From UBA11222 sp049323435 (GTDB lineage: Bacteria; Pseudomonadota; Alphaproteobacteria; UBA11222): a stretch of DNA of 64,000 bases. A program made the translations under genes and the position numbers. The notes under the pieces are model-generated. The model did no database searches, was not told where the DNA came from, and was given only the letters and a program-made list of their open reading frames with translations. Below are positions 15,925 through 25,155 of this stretch, in pieces. The stretch spans positions 1 to 64,000 of the forward strand of contig JBMOMX010000043.1 in NCBI GenBank assembly GCA_049323435.1, written 5' to 3'. Within the stretch, counting starts at the first letter, position 1. Each line of letters opens with the position of its first letter.

Positions 15925-17598
15925 CTACCGCTTCAGTGTCCGCCAGCGCTCGACGATCCGGTCGATAAATTCAATCCCGGCATCTTCCGCAAGCCAGGCT
16001 TGTGAAAATGCTGCCGTGTCGGAAGCCGGCCGCCTTTCCGGCGCCAGATTATCAAAACGCATGCGCATTGGAATGGCCACGCCGTCGCCGACAATGACCG
16101 CTTCCTGCTGCGCCAGCGAGGGCAGCGCCGACAGCAGGCCGCCCGCGCTTTCCGGCAGGGCGTTGGCGACAAATTCCTGATCGCGGATATTGCTCATGCG
16201 CAGCGCGATAATAGTGTTGCATTGCGACAGCGCGCTGGTTGACAGTTCCGCCGGACGCTGGCTGACCAGGCACAGGCCCACGCCATATTTGCGGCCTTCC
16301 TTGGCAATGCGCGAAATGGCTTTTTTACTTGGGCCGAAACGGACTTCCTCGTCGCGCGGCACATAGCGGTGCGCCTCTTCGCAGACCAGCAGCACCGGCG
16401 CCGTGTGTGAACGTTCGTGGCTGGCCCAGACACTGAAATCAAAAATCATGCGCGCCAGCACGGATACCACCACATCCACAATCTCGGAAGGGATGCCGGA
16501 AATATCGACAATGCTGACCGGCTTTCCATTTACCGGAATACGCAGAATACGCGACAGGATCCGCCCCATACTGTCATCCACCAGCAGGCGTGAAAACATG
16601 AATGCAAAACGCCGGTCGATGCGCAGGCTTTCAATTTTGGACTTCAGCCGCAAAAAGGAAACAACTTCCTCCGTGCGCTCCAGCCTGCCCATGGCGTCAT
16701 CGAACACCTTGATCATATCGCCCAGACGGTATGGCACCGGCGTATCCACGGTAATGTGGTCGCTGCGTTCGCCATCGCGCAAAAACATTTTTTTGGCTTC
16801 GATGACGCCGTTTTTCAGAATTTCGATTTCAGGATAGGCGCGATCCTGGTTCTGGCCGATGACAACTTCAACCAGCTCTTCAAAATTCAGCAGCCAATAA
16901 GGCAGTTGCAGATTGTTGAGATGTATGGCTTCGGCCTGCTCCCCGAAGGCTGCGGCATATTCATTATGCGGATCAATCAGCACAATATGGCCATTGGGAT
17001 TCTGATCCAGTATGGCATGCAGCACCAGCGACACGACACAGCTTTTGCCGGAACCCGTCGTGCCCAGCACGGCAAAATGCTTGGCCAGCAATTCGTCCAC
17101 CAGTGCGACGGCGGGAATTGAACGGTCCTGATGAATAGTGCCAAGCCGCGCAATTGAAACGCTGGGCGGCGCATAGACCAGGGCCAGATCACGGCTATCG
17201 GCTGTCATCACAGGCGTGTCAAAATGCGGATAATAGGTGACCCCGCGATGAAAGGCGCCGGCGGCGCCTGTTTCACCGGTCAGAATTTCACCCAGCAGTT
17301 GAATTTCAATATTGCGCGCCTCCGCGCCCGTGCCGATCATTGCATAACCGCCGCCGCTCATGCTCTGCACCATGCCATAGACAATGGATTTATCGCCGGG
17401 CATGGCCACCAGCCCGCCGATGGAAATATGCGCCTGGCGGCTTATGCCGGGGGCATTCAGGGTGGCGGTGACATGGGCGCCCCGGATGGCCGTGATAACG
17501 CCAATCTCGACCCGCACGGCACAGCTTTCCTTCGGCTCTGCGCCTGTGGCGGGCAGTGCCGCGGGGGCATTTATATGCGGGCTGGGGGATTGGGTCAT
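15925..17598 (-). CDS. HerA-like ATPase (DUF87 family)
   Basis: A 557-residue hexameric-translocase-type ATPase. An N-terminal HAS-barrel region (about 28-105) precedes Walker A GTTGSGKS at 179-186. Walker B is VLLVCEEAHRYVP, and SQRPAEL plus an arginine-rich region follow. HerA proteins pump DNA with the nuclease NurA in archaea; bacterial homologues act in DNA processing or phage defence, but no nuclease or Sir2-like partner is adjacent here, so this is probably a stand-alone chromosomal homologue. The frame is open upstream to a TTG at 17649; ATG 17598 with AAGGAAG in front is preferred. Confidence 0.85.
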   Translation of the reverse strand: MTQSPSPHINAPAALPATGAEPKESCAVRVEIGVITAIRGAHVTATLNAPGISRQAHISIGGLVAMPGDKSIVYGMVQSMSGGGYAMIGTGAEARNIEIQLLGEILTGETGAAGAFHRGVTYYPHFDTPVMTADSRDLALVYAPPSVSIARLGTIHQDRSIPAVALVDELLAKHFAVLGTTGSGKSCVVSLVLHAILDQNPNGHIVLIDPHNEYAAAFGEQAEAIHLNNLQLPYWLLNFEELVEVVIGQNQDRAYPEIEILKNGVIEAKKMFLRDGERSDHITVDTPVPYRLGDMIKVFDDAMGRLERTEEVVSFLRLKSKIESLRIDRRFAFMFSRLLVDDSMGRILSRILRIPVNGKPVSIVDISGIPSEIVDVVVSVLARMIFDFSVWASHERSHTAPVLLVCEEAHRYVPRDEEVRFGPSKKAISRIAKEGRKYGVGLCLVSQRPAELSTSALSQCNTIIALRMSNIRDQEFVANALPESAGGLLSALPSLAQQEAVIVGDGVAIPMRMRFDNLAPERRPASDTAAFSQAWLAEDAGIEFIDRIVERWRTLKR

Positions 17599-17703
17599 GG
17601 GGCGGCGCTTCCTTTTTGACCCCGGACACACTTTCAGGGTCAATCTCAATCAGGCCTATCATCGCATCTGGCCCTTACCAGATGGTAAATTGCGGTCTAA
17701 TGC

Positions 17704-18309
17704 TCAGGCTTTATCCCGTTTGGACAGCCGTTCCAGTTGCGCCTGCATGGCGTCGATGCGGGCTTTCATCTCCGCGAGATCGTCATTGCCGCCGCCGGGC
17801 GGCTGGGGGCGGGGTTTTTCCGGCTGGGGATTGCCGGCCTGAAATAATGCAAAGCGCTGCATGGCTTTTTCCATCATGGCCATATTCTGCTTGGCGATGT
17901 CTTCGAACGGTTTCAGCGCGGGCACTTTGCCAAGCATGCCGGTGAATTGCTCGCGGATGATTTCCTGGTTTTTCTGAAACGTCTCCATGACCGTATCCAG
18001 ATAGTTCGGCACAAAAGGCTGCATCGCATTGCCATACATGCCGATAAGCTGGCGCAGGAAATTCACCGGCAGCAGGGTTTGCCCGCCTTTGTTTTCTTCT
18101 TCAAAAATTATCTGGGTCAGCACGGAACGGGTGATTTCCTCGCCGGTTTTGGCGTCATAGACGGCAAAATCCTGTCCCGCTTTCACCATTTCGCTGAGCT
18201 GCTCCAGTGTGACATAGCGGCTGGTGGCGGTATTATATAGCCGCCGGTTGGCGTATTTCTTGATGATAATGGTCTCAGAACTGGCCTCAGGCTTATTTTC
18301 TTCCGGCAC
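17704..18309 (-). CDS. phaR: Polyhydroxyalkanoate synthesis repressor PhaR
   Basis: Represses phasin and PHA-related genes until polymer granules titrate it away. The 201-residue protein begins with the PHB/PHA accumulation-regulator DNA-binding domain (IIIKKYANRRLYNTATSRYVTLEQL, shown here as residues 14-38). A second accumulation-regulator region follows (SVLTQIIFEEENKG), then amphipathic helices, a Pro-rich linker and a short coiled coil (DLAEMKARIDAMQAQLERL). Start is GTG at 18309 with AAGGAA upstream. Divergent from phaA across 200 bp. Confidence 0.92.
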   Translation of the reverse strand: MPEENKPEASSETIIIKKYANRRLYNTATSRYVTLEQLSEMVKAGQDFAVYDAKTGEEITRSVLTQIIFEEENKGGQTLLPVNFLRQLIGMYGNAMQPFVPNYLDTVMETFQKNQEIIREQFTGMLGKVPALKPFEDIAKQNMAMMEKAMQRFALFQAGNPQPEKPRPQPPGGGNDDLAEMKARIDAMQAQLERLSKRDKA

Positions 18310-18452
18310 GTCACTATTCCTTTTACTGAACCCGCTATGAAGGTGGCGGATGCATCGCCGCTGGACTATATTGGGCTTATTGTCGCTCTGTTATGCTGCA
18401 ATGCGCAAGCGTGCTGTTGGCTGCCGCCCTGCCTTGCGCAAACCAGCCTGTC

Positions 18453-18500
18453 GTTAACAAAGGGCCAGTCTTTAACAAAAGGCCGGTTTTTAACCAAAGG
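18453..18500 (+). repeat. 18-bp direct repeats ahead of phaA
   Basis: GTTAACAAAGGGCCAGTC (18453-18470), TTTAACAAAAGGCCGGTT (18471-18488) and TTTAACCAAAGG (18489-18500) are tandem copies of an 18-bp unit. The last copy supplies the phaA ribosome binding site. The location between phaR and phaA makes it a candidate operator for PhaR, or duplicated ribosome entry sequence. Confidence 0.7.
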
Positions 18501-18509
18501 ATGTATCCT

Positions 18510-19688
18510 ATGACCGAAGTTGTGATTGTCGGCGCTGCGCGCACCCCGGTTGGTTCATTTAATGGCGCACTGAGCGGTCTTGCGGCGCATGAGCTGGGGA
18601 AAGTCGCCATCTCCGCCGCCCTGGACCGTGCCGGAATCAGCCGCGATGAAGTGACCGAGGTTATTATGGGCCAGATTCTGAGCGCGGGCGAAGGGCAAAA
18701 TCCGGCCCGGCAGGCGGCCATCGCTGCGGGCATTCCGGTACAGGCTCCGGCCTGGGGGGTTAACCAATTATGCGGCTCGGGCCTGCGTTCGGTGGCGCTG
18801 GGCTTTCAGGCGATCATGAACGGGGACAGCGCCATTGTCGTCGCCGGCGGTCAGGAAAGCATGAGCCAGGCGCCGCACGTCGTTCATATGCGTAATGGAA
18901 CCAAAATGGGCGGGGTCGAAATGATCGACAGCATGATCAAGGATGGGCTGTGGGACGCTTTTAACGGCTATCACATGGGCAATACCGCCGAAAATGTCGC
19001 CCAACAGTGGCAGATCACCCGCGAACAGCAGGACGCCTTCGCCACTGCCTCGCAAAACAAGGCCGAAGCCGCCCAGAAGGCCGGCCGTTTCAAGGACGAG
19101 ATTGCGCCCGTGGTGATCAAGACCCGCAAGGGAGAAACCATTGTCGCCGATGATGAATATATCCGCCACGGGGCAAAGCTTGAGGATATGCAGGCCCTGC
19201 GTCCGGCTTTCCAGAAGGAGGGCGGCACGGTTACGGCGGGCAATGCCAGCGGCATCAATGACGGCGCCGCTGCGGTCACGCTGATGTCGCGCGAAGAAGC
19301 GGAACGGCGCGGCATCAAGCCGTTGGCGCGCATCGTGTCCTGGGCGCAATCAGGCGTTGACCCGAAAGTCATGGGAAGCGGCCCGATACCGGCGAGCAAA
19401 TCGGCCCTGGCCAAGGCCGGCTGGTCGGTGAATGATCTGGATCTGGTCGAAGCCAATGAAGCCTTTGCCGCCCAGGCCTGCGCCGTCAACAAGGAACTGG
19501 GCTGGGATCTGTCCAAGGTTAATGTCAATGGCGGGGCCATTGCCATCGGCCATCCGATCGGCGCGTCAGGCGCGCGGGTGCTGGTTACGCTGCTTTATGA
19601 AATGCAGCGCCGCGACGCCAAAAAAGGCCTGGCCACCTTGTGCATTGGCGGTGGCATGGGTATTGCCATGTGCCTTGCGCGTGACTAG
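18510..19688 (+). CDS. phaA: Acetyl-CoA C-acetyltransferase (PhaA)
   Basis: Condenses two acetyl-CoA to acetoacetyl-CoA, the first step of polyhydroxybutyrate synthesis. The 392-residue thiolase has acyl-accepting Cys88 (NQLCGSGLRS), the GHPIGASGAR histidine motif and the C-terminal CIGGGMGIA cysteine. The frame is open from 18393, but AAAGG 9 nt before ATG 18510 and the family N-terminus (TEVVIVGAARTPVG) fix the start there. With phaB downstream and phaR divergent, this is a PHB precursor locus; the polymerase phaC is not in this window. Confidence 0.95.
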   Translation: MTEVVIVGAARTPVGSFNGALSGLAAHELGKVAISAALDRAGISRDEVTEVIMGQILSAGEGQNPARQAAIAAGIPVQAPAWGVNQLCGSGLRSVALGFQAIMNGDSAIVVAGGQESMSQAPHVVHMRNGTKMGGVEMIDSMIKDGLWDAFNGYHMGNTAENVAQQWQITREQQDAFATASQNKAEAAQKAGRFKDEIAPVVIKTRKGETIVADDEYIRHGAKLEDMQALRPAFQKEGGTVTAGNASGINDGAAAVTLMSREEAERRGIKPLARIVSWAQSGVDPKVMGSGPIPASKSALAKAGWSVNDLDLVEANEAFAAQACAVNKELGWDLSKVNVNGGAIAIGHPIGASGARVLVTLLYEMQRRDAKKGLATLCIGGGMGIAMCLARD

Positions 19689-19715
19689 ATACAGACCGTA
19701 GTCATATTTAAACGT

Positions 19716-19748
19716 CCCCGGATTATGTCCGGGGGCGCTTGTTTTTGT
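19716..19748 (+). terminator. Rho-independent terminator/attenuator between phaA and phaB
   Basis: CCCCGGA (19716-19722) and TCCGGGG (19728-19734) form a 7-bp GC stem with a 5-nt loop, followed by GGCGCTTGTTTTTG. It may end or reduce transcription from phaA before phaB. Confidence 0.7.
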
Positions 19749-19790
19749 ACTGCATACCATCATTCAACCCACAGATTATGAGGCACTTAT

Positions 19791-20516
19791 ATGGCACGTG
19801 TGGCAGTGGTCACCGGCGGGACGCGCGGAATTGGCGCGGCAATTTCCATAGCATTAAAAAATGCCGGGTTTAAGGTTGCTGCCAATTATGGCGGCAATGA
19901 CGCCGCTGCCGCCGCCTTCAAGGCGGAAACCGGCATTGCGGTTTTCAAATGGGATGTATGCGATTTTGATTCCTGCGCCGCAGGTATCGCCCGGATCGAA
20001 GCCGAACTTGGCCCGATTGACGTGCTGGTCAATAATGCCGGCATCACCCGTGACGCCACGCTGCACCGTATGAGCAAGGAAAAATGGCGCGAAGTCATCA
20101 GCACCGATCTGGATAGCGTGTTCAATATGTGCCGTCATGTTATTGAAGGCATGCGCGCGCGCGGGTTTGGCCGCATCATCTCGATTTCGTCCATCAATGG
20201 GCAAAAAGGCCAGGTGGGCCAGACCAATTATTCCGCCGCCAAAGCGGGCGTCATTGGCTTCACCAAGGCGCTGGCGCAGGAAAATGCCGCCAAGGGCATT
20301 ACCGTCAATGTAATTTGCCCCGGCTATATCAATACCGACATGATGAAAGACCTGCGTCCCGATGTTTTGAAAGGCATTGTCGATACGATACCGGCCGGAC
20401 GTTTGGGGGAACCCCAGGAAATCGCAGATGGGGTGGTATATCTGGCCGCCGATCAGGCCGGCTTCATTACCGGGGCGACGCTGACCATCAATGGCGGGCA
20501 ATATATTACCGGATAA
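19791..20516 (+). CDS. phaB: Acetoacetyl-CoA reductase (PhaB)
   Basis: NADPH-dependent short-chain dehydrogenase that reduces acetoacetyl-CoA to (R)-3-hydroxybutyryl-CoA. The 241-residue product has the nucleotide loop TGGTRGIGAA, NNAGITRD, catalytic Ser in ISISSING, and YSAAKAG (Tyr-x3-Lys). C-terminal VYLAADQAGFITGATLTINGG is characteristic of PhaB/FabG; the phaA neighbour favours PhaB. AAT-rich leader with 'GAGGCAC' before the ATG. Confidence 0.92.
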   Translation: MARVAVVTGGTRGIGAAISIALKNAGFKVAANYGGNDAAAAAFKAETGIAVFKWDVCDFDSCAAGIARIEAELGPIDVLVNNAGITRDATLHRMSKEKWREVISTDLDSVFNMCRHVIEGMRARGFGRIISISSINGQKGQVGQTNYSAAKAGVIGFTKALAQENAAKGITVNVICPGYINTDMMKDLRPDVLKGIVDTIPAGRLGEPQEIADGVVYLAADQAGFITGATLTINGGQYITG

Positions 20517-20576
20517 TGGCCGGTTTCAGCCGGGCGCTTAGCATATTTTAACGCTTTCATAAGATAGTGGGCGGGC

Positions 20577-21752
20577 ATGAACCGTCCCACTGTCATAACT
20601 GAATCGCCGGAAGATCGCCGCGAGCGGCTGGCCATTGCGGCACAGCTGATCAATGACGCGCTCAATCCGTTATGGGAACTGGGCCGCTATTCGGTCATGG
20701 GCTGGCGGGTGCACCGCGACGGGATCGAGATCGCCACGGTGGCGACTACCGAATTGCTGAAACTCAGCAAAAACTCAGACATTTATACCAGCGGTGCGCG
20801 CCAGATGGCGAATGACCGCTATCACGAAGCCTGCGCGGTTCCCGGCGCCTATTCCTCTATCATTACATTGCCGGATGGCATTGGATCAGGCCCGGGCCTG
20901 GTGCCGCCAAGTCTGGTGAATTCGGTCGTCGCCCGCTATTCGGTCACCAAGACGGCGCATCGGGCCGTGGGACTGTTTGATATTGTCGGCTTTTCCAAGA
21001 ATGATCCGCTGGAACAGGTGGCGCAGCTCAGCTCGCTCGAATATTCCATCAATATAGCGCATAAGCGGCTGCGTGAAATCGGACTGGATATAAATCTGGC
21101 CCGTTCCACAACCGGTGATGGCTTTTATGTCTGGAACCGCGATACCGGCGTCGCCGCCGATCTGGCAAGCTATCTGCTGGTGATGCTGGTGCTGGCGGAC
21201 AATGCCACGGCGCGCGAACGCTATGGGGCGCAATTTGCGCCTTCGCTGCGCGTCTGTTTTTCGGTTGGATCGCATTATTCCTATTACCAGGTGGAAGGGC
21301 TTAATCCGCGCGGCTATGATTATATTGTCGGTGAAGTCACCATTTCACTGGCGCGGATGATTGATGGCTGCATGCCAGGGCAAATTCTGATGGGGGAATT
21401 TGAACGCCCGGCCGCCAATAAGGGAAAACCGCTGAACACGGTCAGTTTCGTGCAGTTGGCGGAACATCTGCTGGAACGTTTCAAGGGGATGTCACTTACC
21501 GGCGGCGATATCCGCCATTGCGCCTGTTACCTCACGGGCGAACAGGTCGGCCCGGGCTTTTTCAATATTGTGCGATTTGAGATCCAGGACAAGCATGGCT
21601 TTCTGCACCATGCCTATAATCAGAAAATGAATATCGTGCTTGCGCCCGAGAAAAAGGGCGCAGAGCCAATCCATATCTTCCTTGGCAAACAGCAGGAGGA
21701 AGTGTCGGACTATAGGGCGAAATCCGCCACACCAGGCCCGGCAGCGACCTGA
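20577..21752 (+). CDS. Putative class III nucleotidyl-cyclase-domain protein
   Basis: A 391-residue protein of unknown role. The segment GLFDIVGFSKNDPLEQ (about 131-146) followed by STTGDGFYVWNRD (about 178-190) matches the two metal-binding aspartate regions of class III adenylate/guanylate cyclases. A later GYDYIVGEVTISLARMIDGCMPGQILM resembles the region after the cyclase core. The first 110 residues have no motif I recognise. Substrate-specifying residues cannot be read with confidence, so it may be an active cyclase or a degenerate sensor. No membrane segment. Free-standing between phaB and the convergent rpsD. Confidence 0.6.
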   Translation: MNRPTVITESPEDRRERLAIAAQLINDALNPLWELGRYSVMGWRVHRDGIEIATVATTELLKLSKNSDIYTSGARQMANDRYHEACAVPGAYSSIITLPDGIGSGPGLVPPSLVNSVVARYSVTKTAHRAVGLFDIVGFSKNDPLEQVAQLSSLEYSINIAHKRLREIGLDINLARSTTGDGFYVWNRDTGVAADLASYLLVMLVLADNATARERYGAQFAPSLRVCFSVGSHYSYYQVEGLNPRGYDYIVGEVTISLARMIDGCMPGQILMGEFERPAANKGKPLNTVSFVQLAEHLLERFKGMSLTGGDIRHCACYLTGEQVGPGFFNIVRFEIQDKHGFLHHAYNQKMNIVLAPEKKGAEPIHIFLGKQQEEVSDYRAKSATPGPAAT

Positions 21753-21764
21753 TCCGAACTGGGT

Positions 21765-22382
21765 CTAGCGCGAATAAAATTCGACGATCAGATTGGGTTC
21801 CATCACCACCGGATAGGGGATGTCGGAAAGCTGCGGCGTGCGTACAAACACTGTTTTAAGGGCGCGATTATCGACATTGAGATAATCCGGCACCTGCCGC
21901 TCTGCCGATTCCAGGGCCTCCAGCACCATGCCAAGCTGGCGGGACTTTTCGCGGATTTCCACGACATCGCCTTCACGCACGCGGTAGCTGGGAATAGTAA
22001 CCCTGGCGCCATTGACCATGACATGGCCATGATTGACGAACTGGCGCGCCGCAAAAACGGTCGGCACGAATTTCGAGCGGTAAATGATCGCGTCCAGGCG
22101 GCGCTCCAGAAGGCCAACCAGATTTTCGCCGGCATCGCCGCGCCCGCGCACGGCTTCTTCGTAAATGCCGCGAAACTGCCGCTCGCTGATATTGCCGTAA
22201 TAGCCCTTCAATTTCTGCTTGGCGCGCAACTGAATGCCAAAATCAGACAATTTTGTCTTGCGGCGCTGCCCATGCTGACCGGGGCCATATTCACGCCTGT
22301 TCAGCGGGCTTTTAGGCCGGCCCCAGAGATTTTCACCCAGACGTCGGTCGATCTTGTGCTTGGACTGTTGCCGTTTCGACAT
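21765..22382 (-). CDS. rpsD: 30S ribosomal protein S4
   Basis: Primary 16S rRNA-binding protein of the small subunit. The 205-residue product has the S4 N-terminal domain (RRLGENLWGRPKSP, YGPGQHGQRR) and the S4 RNA-binding module (RLDAIIYRSKFVPTVFAARQFVNHGHVMVNG). The zinc-binding cysteines of some S4 proteins are absent, as usual in Alphaproteobacteria. Stand-alone, as is common in this class, rather than in the alpha operon. Confidence 0.97.
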   Translation of the reverse strand: MSKRQQSKHKIDRRLGENLWGRPKSPLNRREYGPGQHGQRRKTKLSDFGIQLRAKQKLKGYYGNISERQFRGIYEEAVRGRGDAGENLVGLLERRLDAIIYRSKFVPTVFAARQFVNHGHVMVNGARVTIPSYRVREGDVVEIREKSRQLGMVLEALESAERQVPDYLNVDNRALKTVFVRTPQLSDIPYPVVMEPNLIVEFYSR

Positions 22383-22474
22383 TAACTATTTCCCGGACAT
22401 TGGTATGTGAGCAGCAGAGGCATCTGCCGGATGGAAGTACCCGATAGATGAAGTATGACAAAAAGATACATGAC

Positions 22475-22512
22475 AAAAGGGGCCGCACTCGTTTAAGCGG
22501 GCCCGCATTGCG
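22475..22512 (-). terminator. Probable terminator after the MFS gene
   Basis: Read on the minus strand, GGGCCCGC, a 10-nt loop and GCGGCCCC form an imperfect GC stem followed by TTTTG. It lies between the MFS gene and rpsD and would separate their transcripts. Confidence 0.5.
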
Positions 22513-22549
22513 TGGGGTAATATACTTATTGGCGCCGGTCTGTCAAACC

Positions 22550-23818
22550 TTATCCCTTATATTCCTTTGGATCGGGTAGCGACAGCCACAGGACATAGCA
22601 GCTGATCCCGGCCATCATCGCCAGGGCCACGATAAAAGGCGCCTCCGGGGCGGAATGATACAATGTCGCACCCAGCAGCGGGCCAAGGCCAAAACCCAGC
22701 GAGGCCGCAGACATGCTGATCCCGGCCAGGCCGCCCTGCTCATAGGGGGCGACTTTCAGGCTGGCGGCCGCGGCATTGCCCGGCTGTGCAAAGCCCAGCC
22801 CAAGCCCGACCAGAACCATGCCCGTCAGCAGCGGAACAAGGGTGGATGACAGGATCAGAACCGCAACGCCCGCCAGCACCGATGGCGCGCCAAAACGCAG
22901 CAATGTCTTTGGTGTCAGCCGGAACGGGCGGATGATCAGGAACTGCGCCCCCATGGTGACCACCGCCATCAGCGCCAGCGCGATGCCGACCCGGTTGGCG
23001 GTCTGCGCCGCCGTCAGATGCAGCACGTCCTGGAAATAGAACCCGCCCACCTGATGCACCGTCGCCATCACATAGGATAGAAAGAAATTAATGATCAGAT
23101 AGGGGCGGATACGCGGATCGGTAAAATGCAGCTTTTTTACCCCCGGCGGCGCCAGGCGTACCGGGGGTTCCGGCAGCAGCATCCAGATCAGCACAGCGCT
23201 GACCAGCGCCACCAGTGCAGCCACATATAAGGGTGCGATCAGGCTGATCAGCACCATCGCACCGCCAAGGGCGGGCCCCAGAATGGATCCCAGGCCAAAG
23301 GCCGCATTTTGCAGGGCGATGCCCGAGGTGCGCTCCTGCGGACTGGTTGTCGCCACGACAAAAGACTGGGACGCCGGGAATACCCCGCTGGCGACGGCGG
23401 CAAAGGCCATGCGGGTAAGCAGCATCAGCGGGTAAACCAGCAAAATCGGCATCCAGCCATGCAGGCCCGCTTCAACCACGGCGGCAAACATCAAGGTGGT
23501 GACGGCATAGCCGATCAGGCCGATGATCATCACCTTGCGCCGCCCCATGCTTTCGCAGCGCCGCCCCCAGAAGGGCCCGCCAAAGAAAAACATCGCTGCT
23601 GTCAGTGCGGAAATCAGCCCGACCTGAATTTCCATCAGACCCAGCTCGCGCCCGATAGGCGCCAGTACCGCCAGCGTGACGGAACGCCCGATACCCACCG
23701 ATAACAGCCCGCCAAACAGCAGCCAGTGCGTCCAGGCGGGCACCTGGAAGACCTGCTGGGCTATGGGCGGTTCCGCGGTTCCGGCGCCGGGACTGTCTAT
23801 GGGGCTATCTGGGGGCAC
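22550..23818 (-). CDS. Major facilitator superfamily transporter
   Basis: A 422-residue inner-membrane protein with about 12 hydrophobic helices in two halves. The MFS signature loop between helices 2 and 3 appears as GGPFWGRRCESMGRRKVMIIG (residues about 75-95). The family resembles drug/proton antiporters of the DHA1/TetA-like group (for example GILGPALGG in helix 5), so export of a small hydrophobic compound is likely, but the substrate is unknown. No adjacent regulator. Confidence 0.82.
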   Translation of the reverse strand: MPPDSPIDSPGAGTAEPPIAQQVFQVPAWTHWLLFGGLLSVGIGRSVTLAVLAPIGRELGLMEIQVGLISALTAAMFFFGGPFWGRRCESMGRRKVMIIGLIGYAVTTLMFAAVVEAGLHGWMPILLVYPLMLLTRMAFAAVASGVFPASQSFVVATTSPQERTSGIALQNAAFGLGSILGPALGGAMVLISLIAPLYVAALVALVSAVLIWMLLPEPPVRLAPPGVKKLHFTDPRIRPYLIINFFLSYVMATVHQVGGFYFQDVLHLTAAQTANRVGIALALMAVVTMGAQFLIIRPFRLTPKTLLRFGAPSVLAGVAVLILSSTLVPLLTGMVLVGLGLGFAQPGNAAAASLKVAPYEQGGLAGISMSAASLGFGLGPLLGATLYHSAPEAPFIVALAMMAGISCYVLWLSLPDPKEYKG

Positions 23819-24089
23819 GTGGCTTTGATCAAATTGCGAGTCGGCACGAGTTTATACCGGGTTGAGCGGGAAAGGATCAGATTTTTACGGTAAGGGCGTG
23901 TTGTGCGTCACGGCAATTATTCCGCTTCAAATGCCGCGCCGTGCAGGGACACGCTGATATCCCGGCGGATGGGGCAGAAATATTCTGCTGCGTCAGGCTT
24001 TTGGCATATCAATCCTTGCGCGCCGGGTGTGCCTATGGCAGTTTGCGCGCCACTTGCCAGCCCGCCCCTTTGACCGGGACAGGCAGGGC
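23819..24089. other. Intergenic region upstream of tRNA-Thr
   Basis: Carries the MFS promoter (minus) and the tRNA-Thr promoter (plus). A minus-strand frame ending at 23917 gives a short Cys-containing peptide but continues through the tRNA complement and has no ribosome site, so I do not call it. Nothing else recognisable. Confidence 0.4.
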
Positions 24090-24142
<53 letters not shown>

Positions 24143-24164
<22 letters not shown>

Positions 24165-24313
24165 GAAATCAGCCAGTTTCCTGCGTTCTCAGATTTTTCA
24201 AATTGCGTTTGCGTGCAGAACGTCACCGGAACATACAGATCAAAACTGTCAAAGCCGAGCCGCGTATAGCCGATCCCGCCGTTCACGAAATCTTCTGAAC
24301 GCAGTTTGGGCAT
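24143..24313 (-). CDS. Possible small protein of 56 residues
   Basis: A frame too short for usual thresholds, starting ATG at 24313 with GGAAAG upstream and reading MPKLRSEDFVNGGIGYTRL then a mixed hydrophobic segment. It lies 38 bp after xthA on the same strand. Its last seven codons run into the complement of tRNA-Thr, which argues against a functional gene. I do not recognise a family; it may be a truncated gene end. Confidence 0.25.
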
Positions 24314-24351
24314 ATGGATTTACTTTCCGCTCTGATTTGCCGCCATCGCGC

Positions 24352-25152
24352 TTATATCTCCAGGCTGGCCAGTATCGGCGCATGATCGGAAGGCTGCGGC
24401 CAGCCCCGCACCGCATCCGCCACCTTGAAGGCGCGTGTGGCTTTTTCCAGTCCCGGCGACACCCAGATATGATCCAGGCGGCGGCCGCGATTGCTGGCCA
24501 GCCAGTCGGCGGCGCGATAGCTCCACCAGGTGTAATGTTTCTGCTCCGGCGGTATGAACTGGCGCGCCACGTCGATCCAGCCATGCGCGGCCTGCACGCG
24601 GTTCAGCAGATCCACTTCGACGGGCGTATGGCTGACCACTTTCAGCATCTGCTTGTGCGACCAGACATCATGTTCCAGCGGCGCGACATTCAGATCGCCG
24701 GTCAGAATCTGATGTTTTGATTTTCGCCGCCAGGCGGTGAACCATTCAGCCATTTCGTCCAGAAACGCCAGCTTGTGCGCGAATTTGTCATTCACCTCCG
24801 GGTCGGGTTCATCGCCGCCGGCGGGGACATAAAAATTATGCACCTCGATACCGCCGGGCAGGGTCACGGCGACATGGCGGGTATCGCCCTTGCCGCAGAA
24901 TTCCCGCATGTCCACCGCCTGAAAGGGCAGGCGCGACAGGATAGCCACCCCGTGGTAGGCCTTCTGGCCATTCAGCGCGATATGCGCATAGCCCAGCTTG
25001 CGGAACATTTTATCCGGGAACTGATCATTGACCACTTTGGTTTCCTGAAGGCACAGCACATCGGGCTGATATTCCATCAGGAATTTTTCTACACTGTCAA
25101 TGCGCAGGCGGACGGAATTGATGTTCCAGCTGCAAACCGTGATCTGCGCCAT
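24352..25152 (-). CDS. xthA: Exodeoxyribonuclease III (XthA)
   Basis: Abasic-site endonuclease and 3'-exonuclease of base-excision repair. The 266-residue product has the ExoIII fold motifs: SWNINSVR, QETKV (metal Glu), the GDLNVAP pair, and SDHAPI with the catalytic His at the C-terminus. RRLDHIWVS supplies the conserved Asp. The gene is 3 bp downstream of the HMG-CoA lyase gene, so the two probably share a transcript. Confidence 0.94.
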   Translation of the reverse strand: MAQITVCSWNINSVRLRIDSVEKFLMEYQPDVLCLQETKVVNDQFPDKMFRKLGYAHIALNGQKAYHGVAILSRLPFQAVDMREFCGKGDTRHVAVTLPGGIEVHNFYVPAGGDEPDPEVNDKFAHKLAFLDEMAEWFTAWRRKSKHQILTGDLNVAPLEHDVWSHKQMLKVVSHTPVEVDLLNRVQAAHGWIDVARQFIPPEQKHYTWWSYRAADWLASNRGRRLDHIWVSPGLEKATRAFKVADAVRGWPQPSDHAPILASLEI

Positions 25153-25155
25153 GTG

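Noticed and set aside
15925..17598. HerA-based phage defence system
   Set aside because: HerA-like ATPases can act in defence with Sir2, DUF4297 or nuclease partners, but the neighbours here are repeats, fur and phaR, so there is no partner gene.
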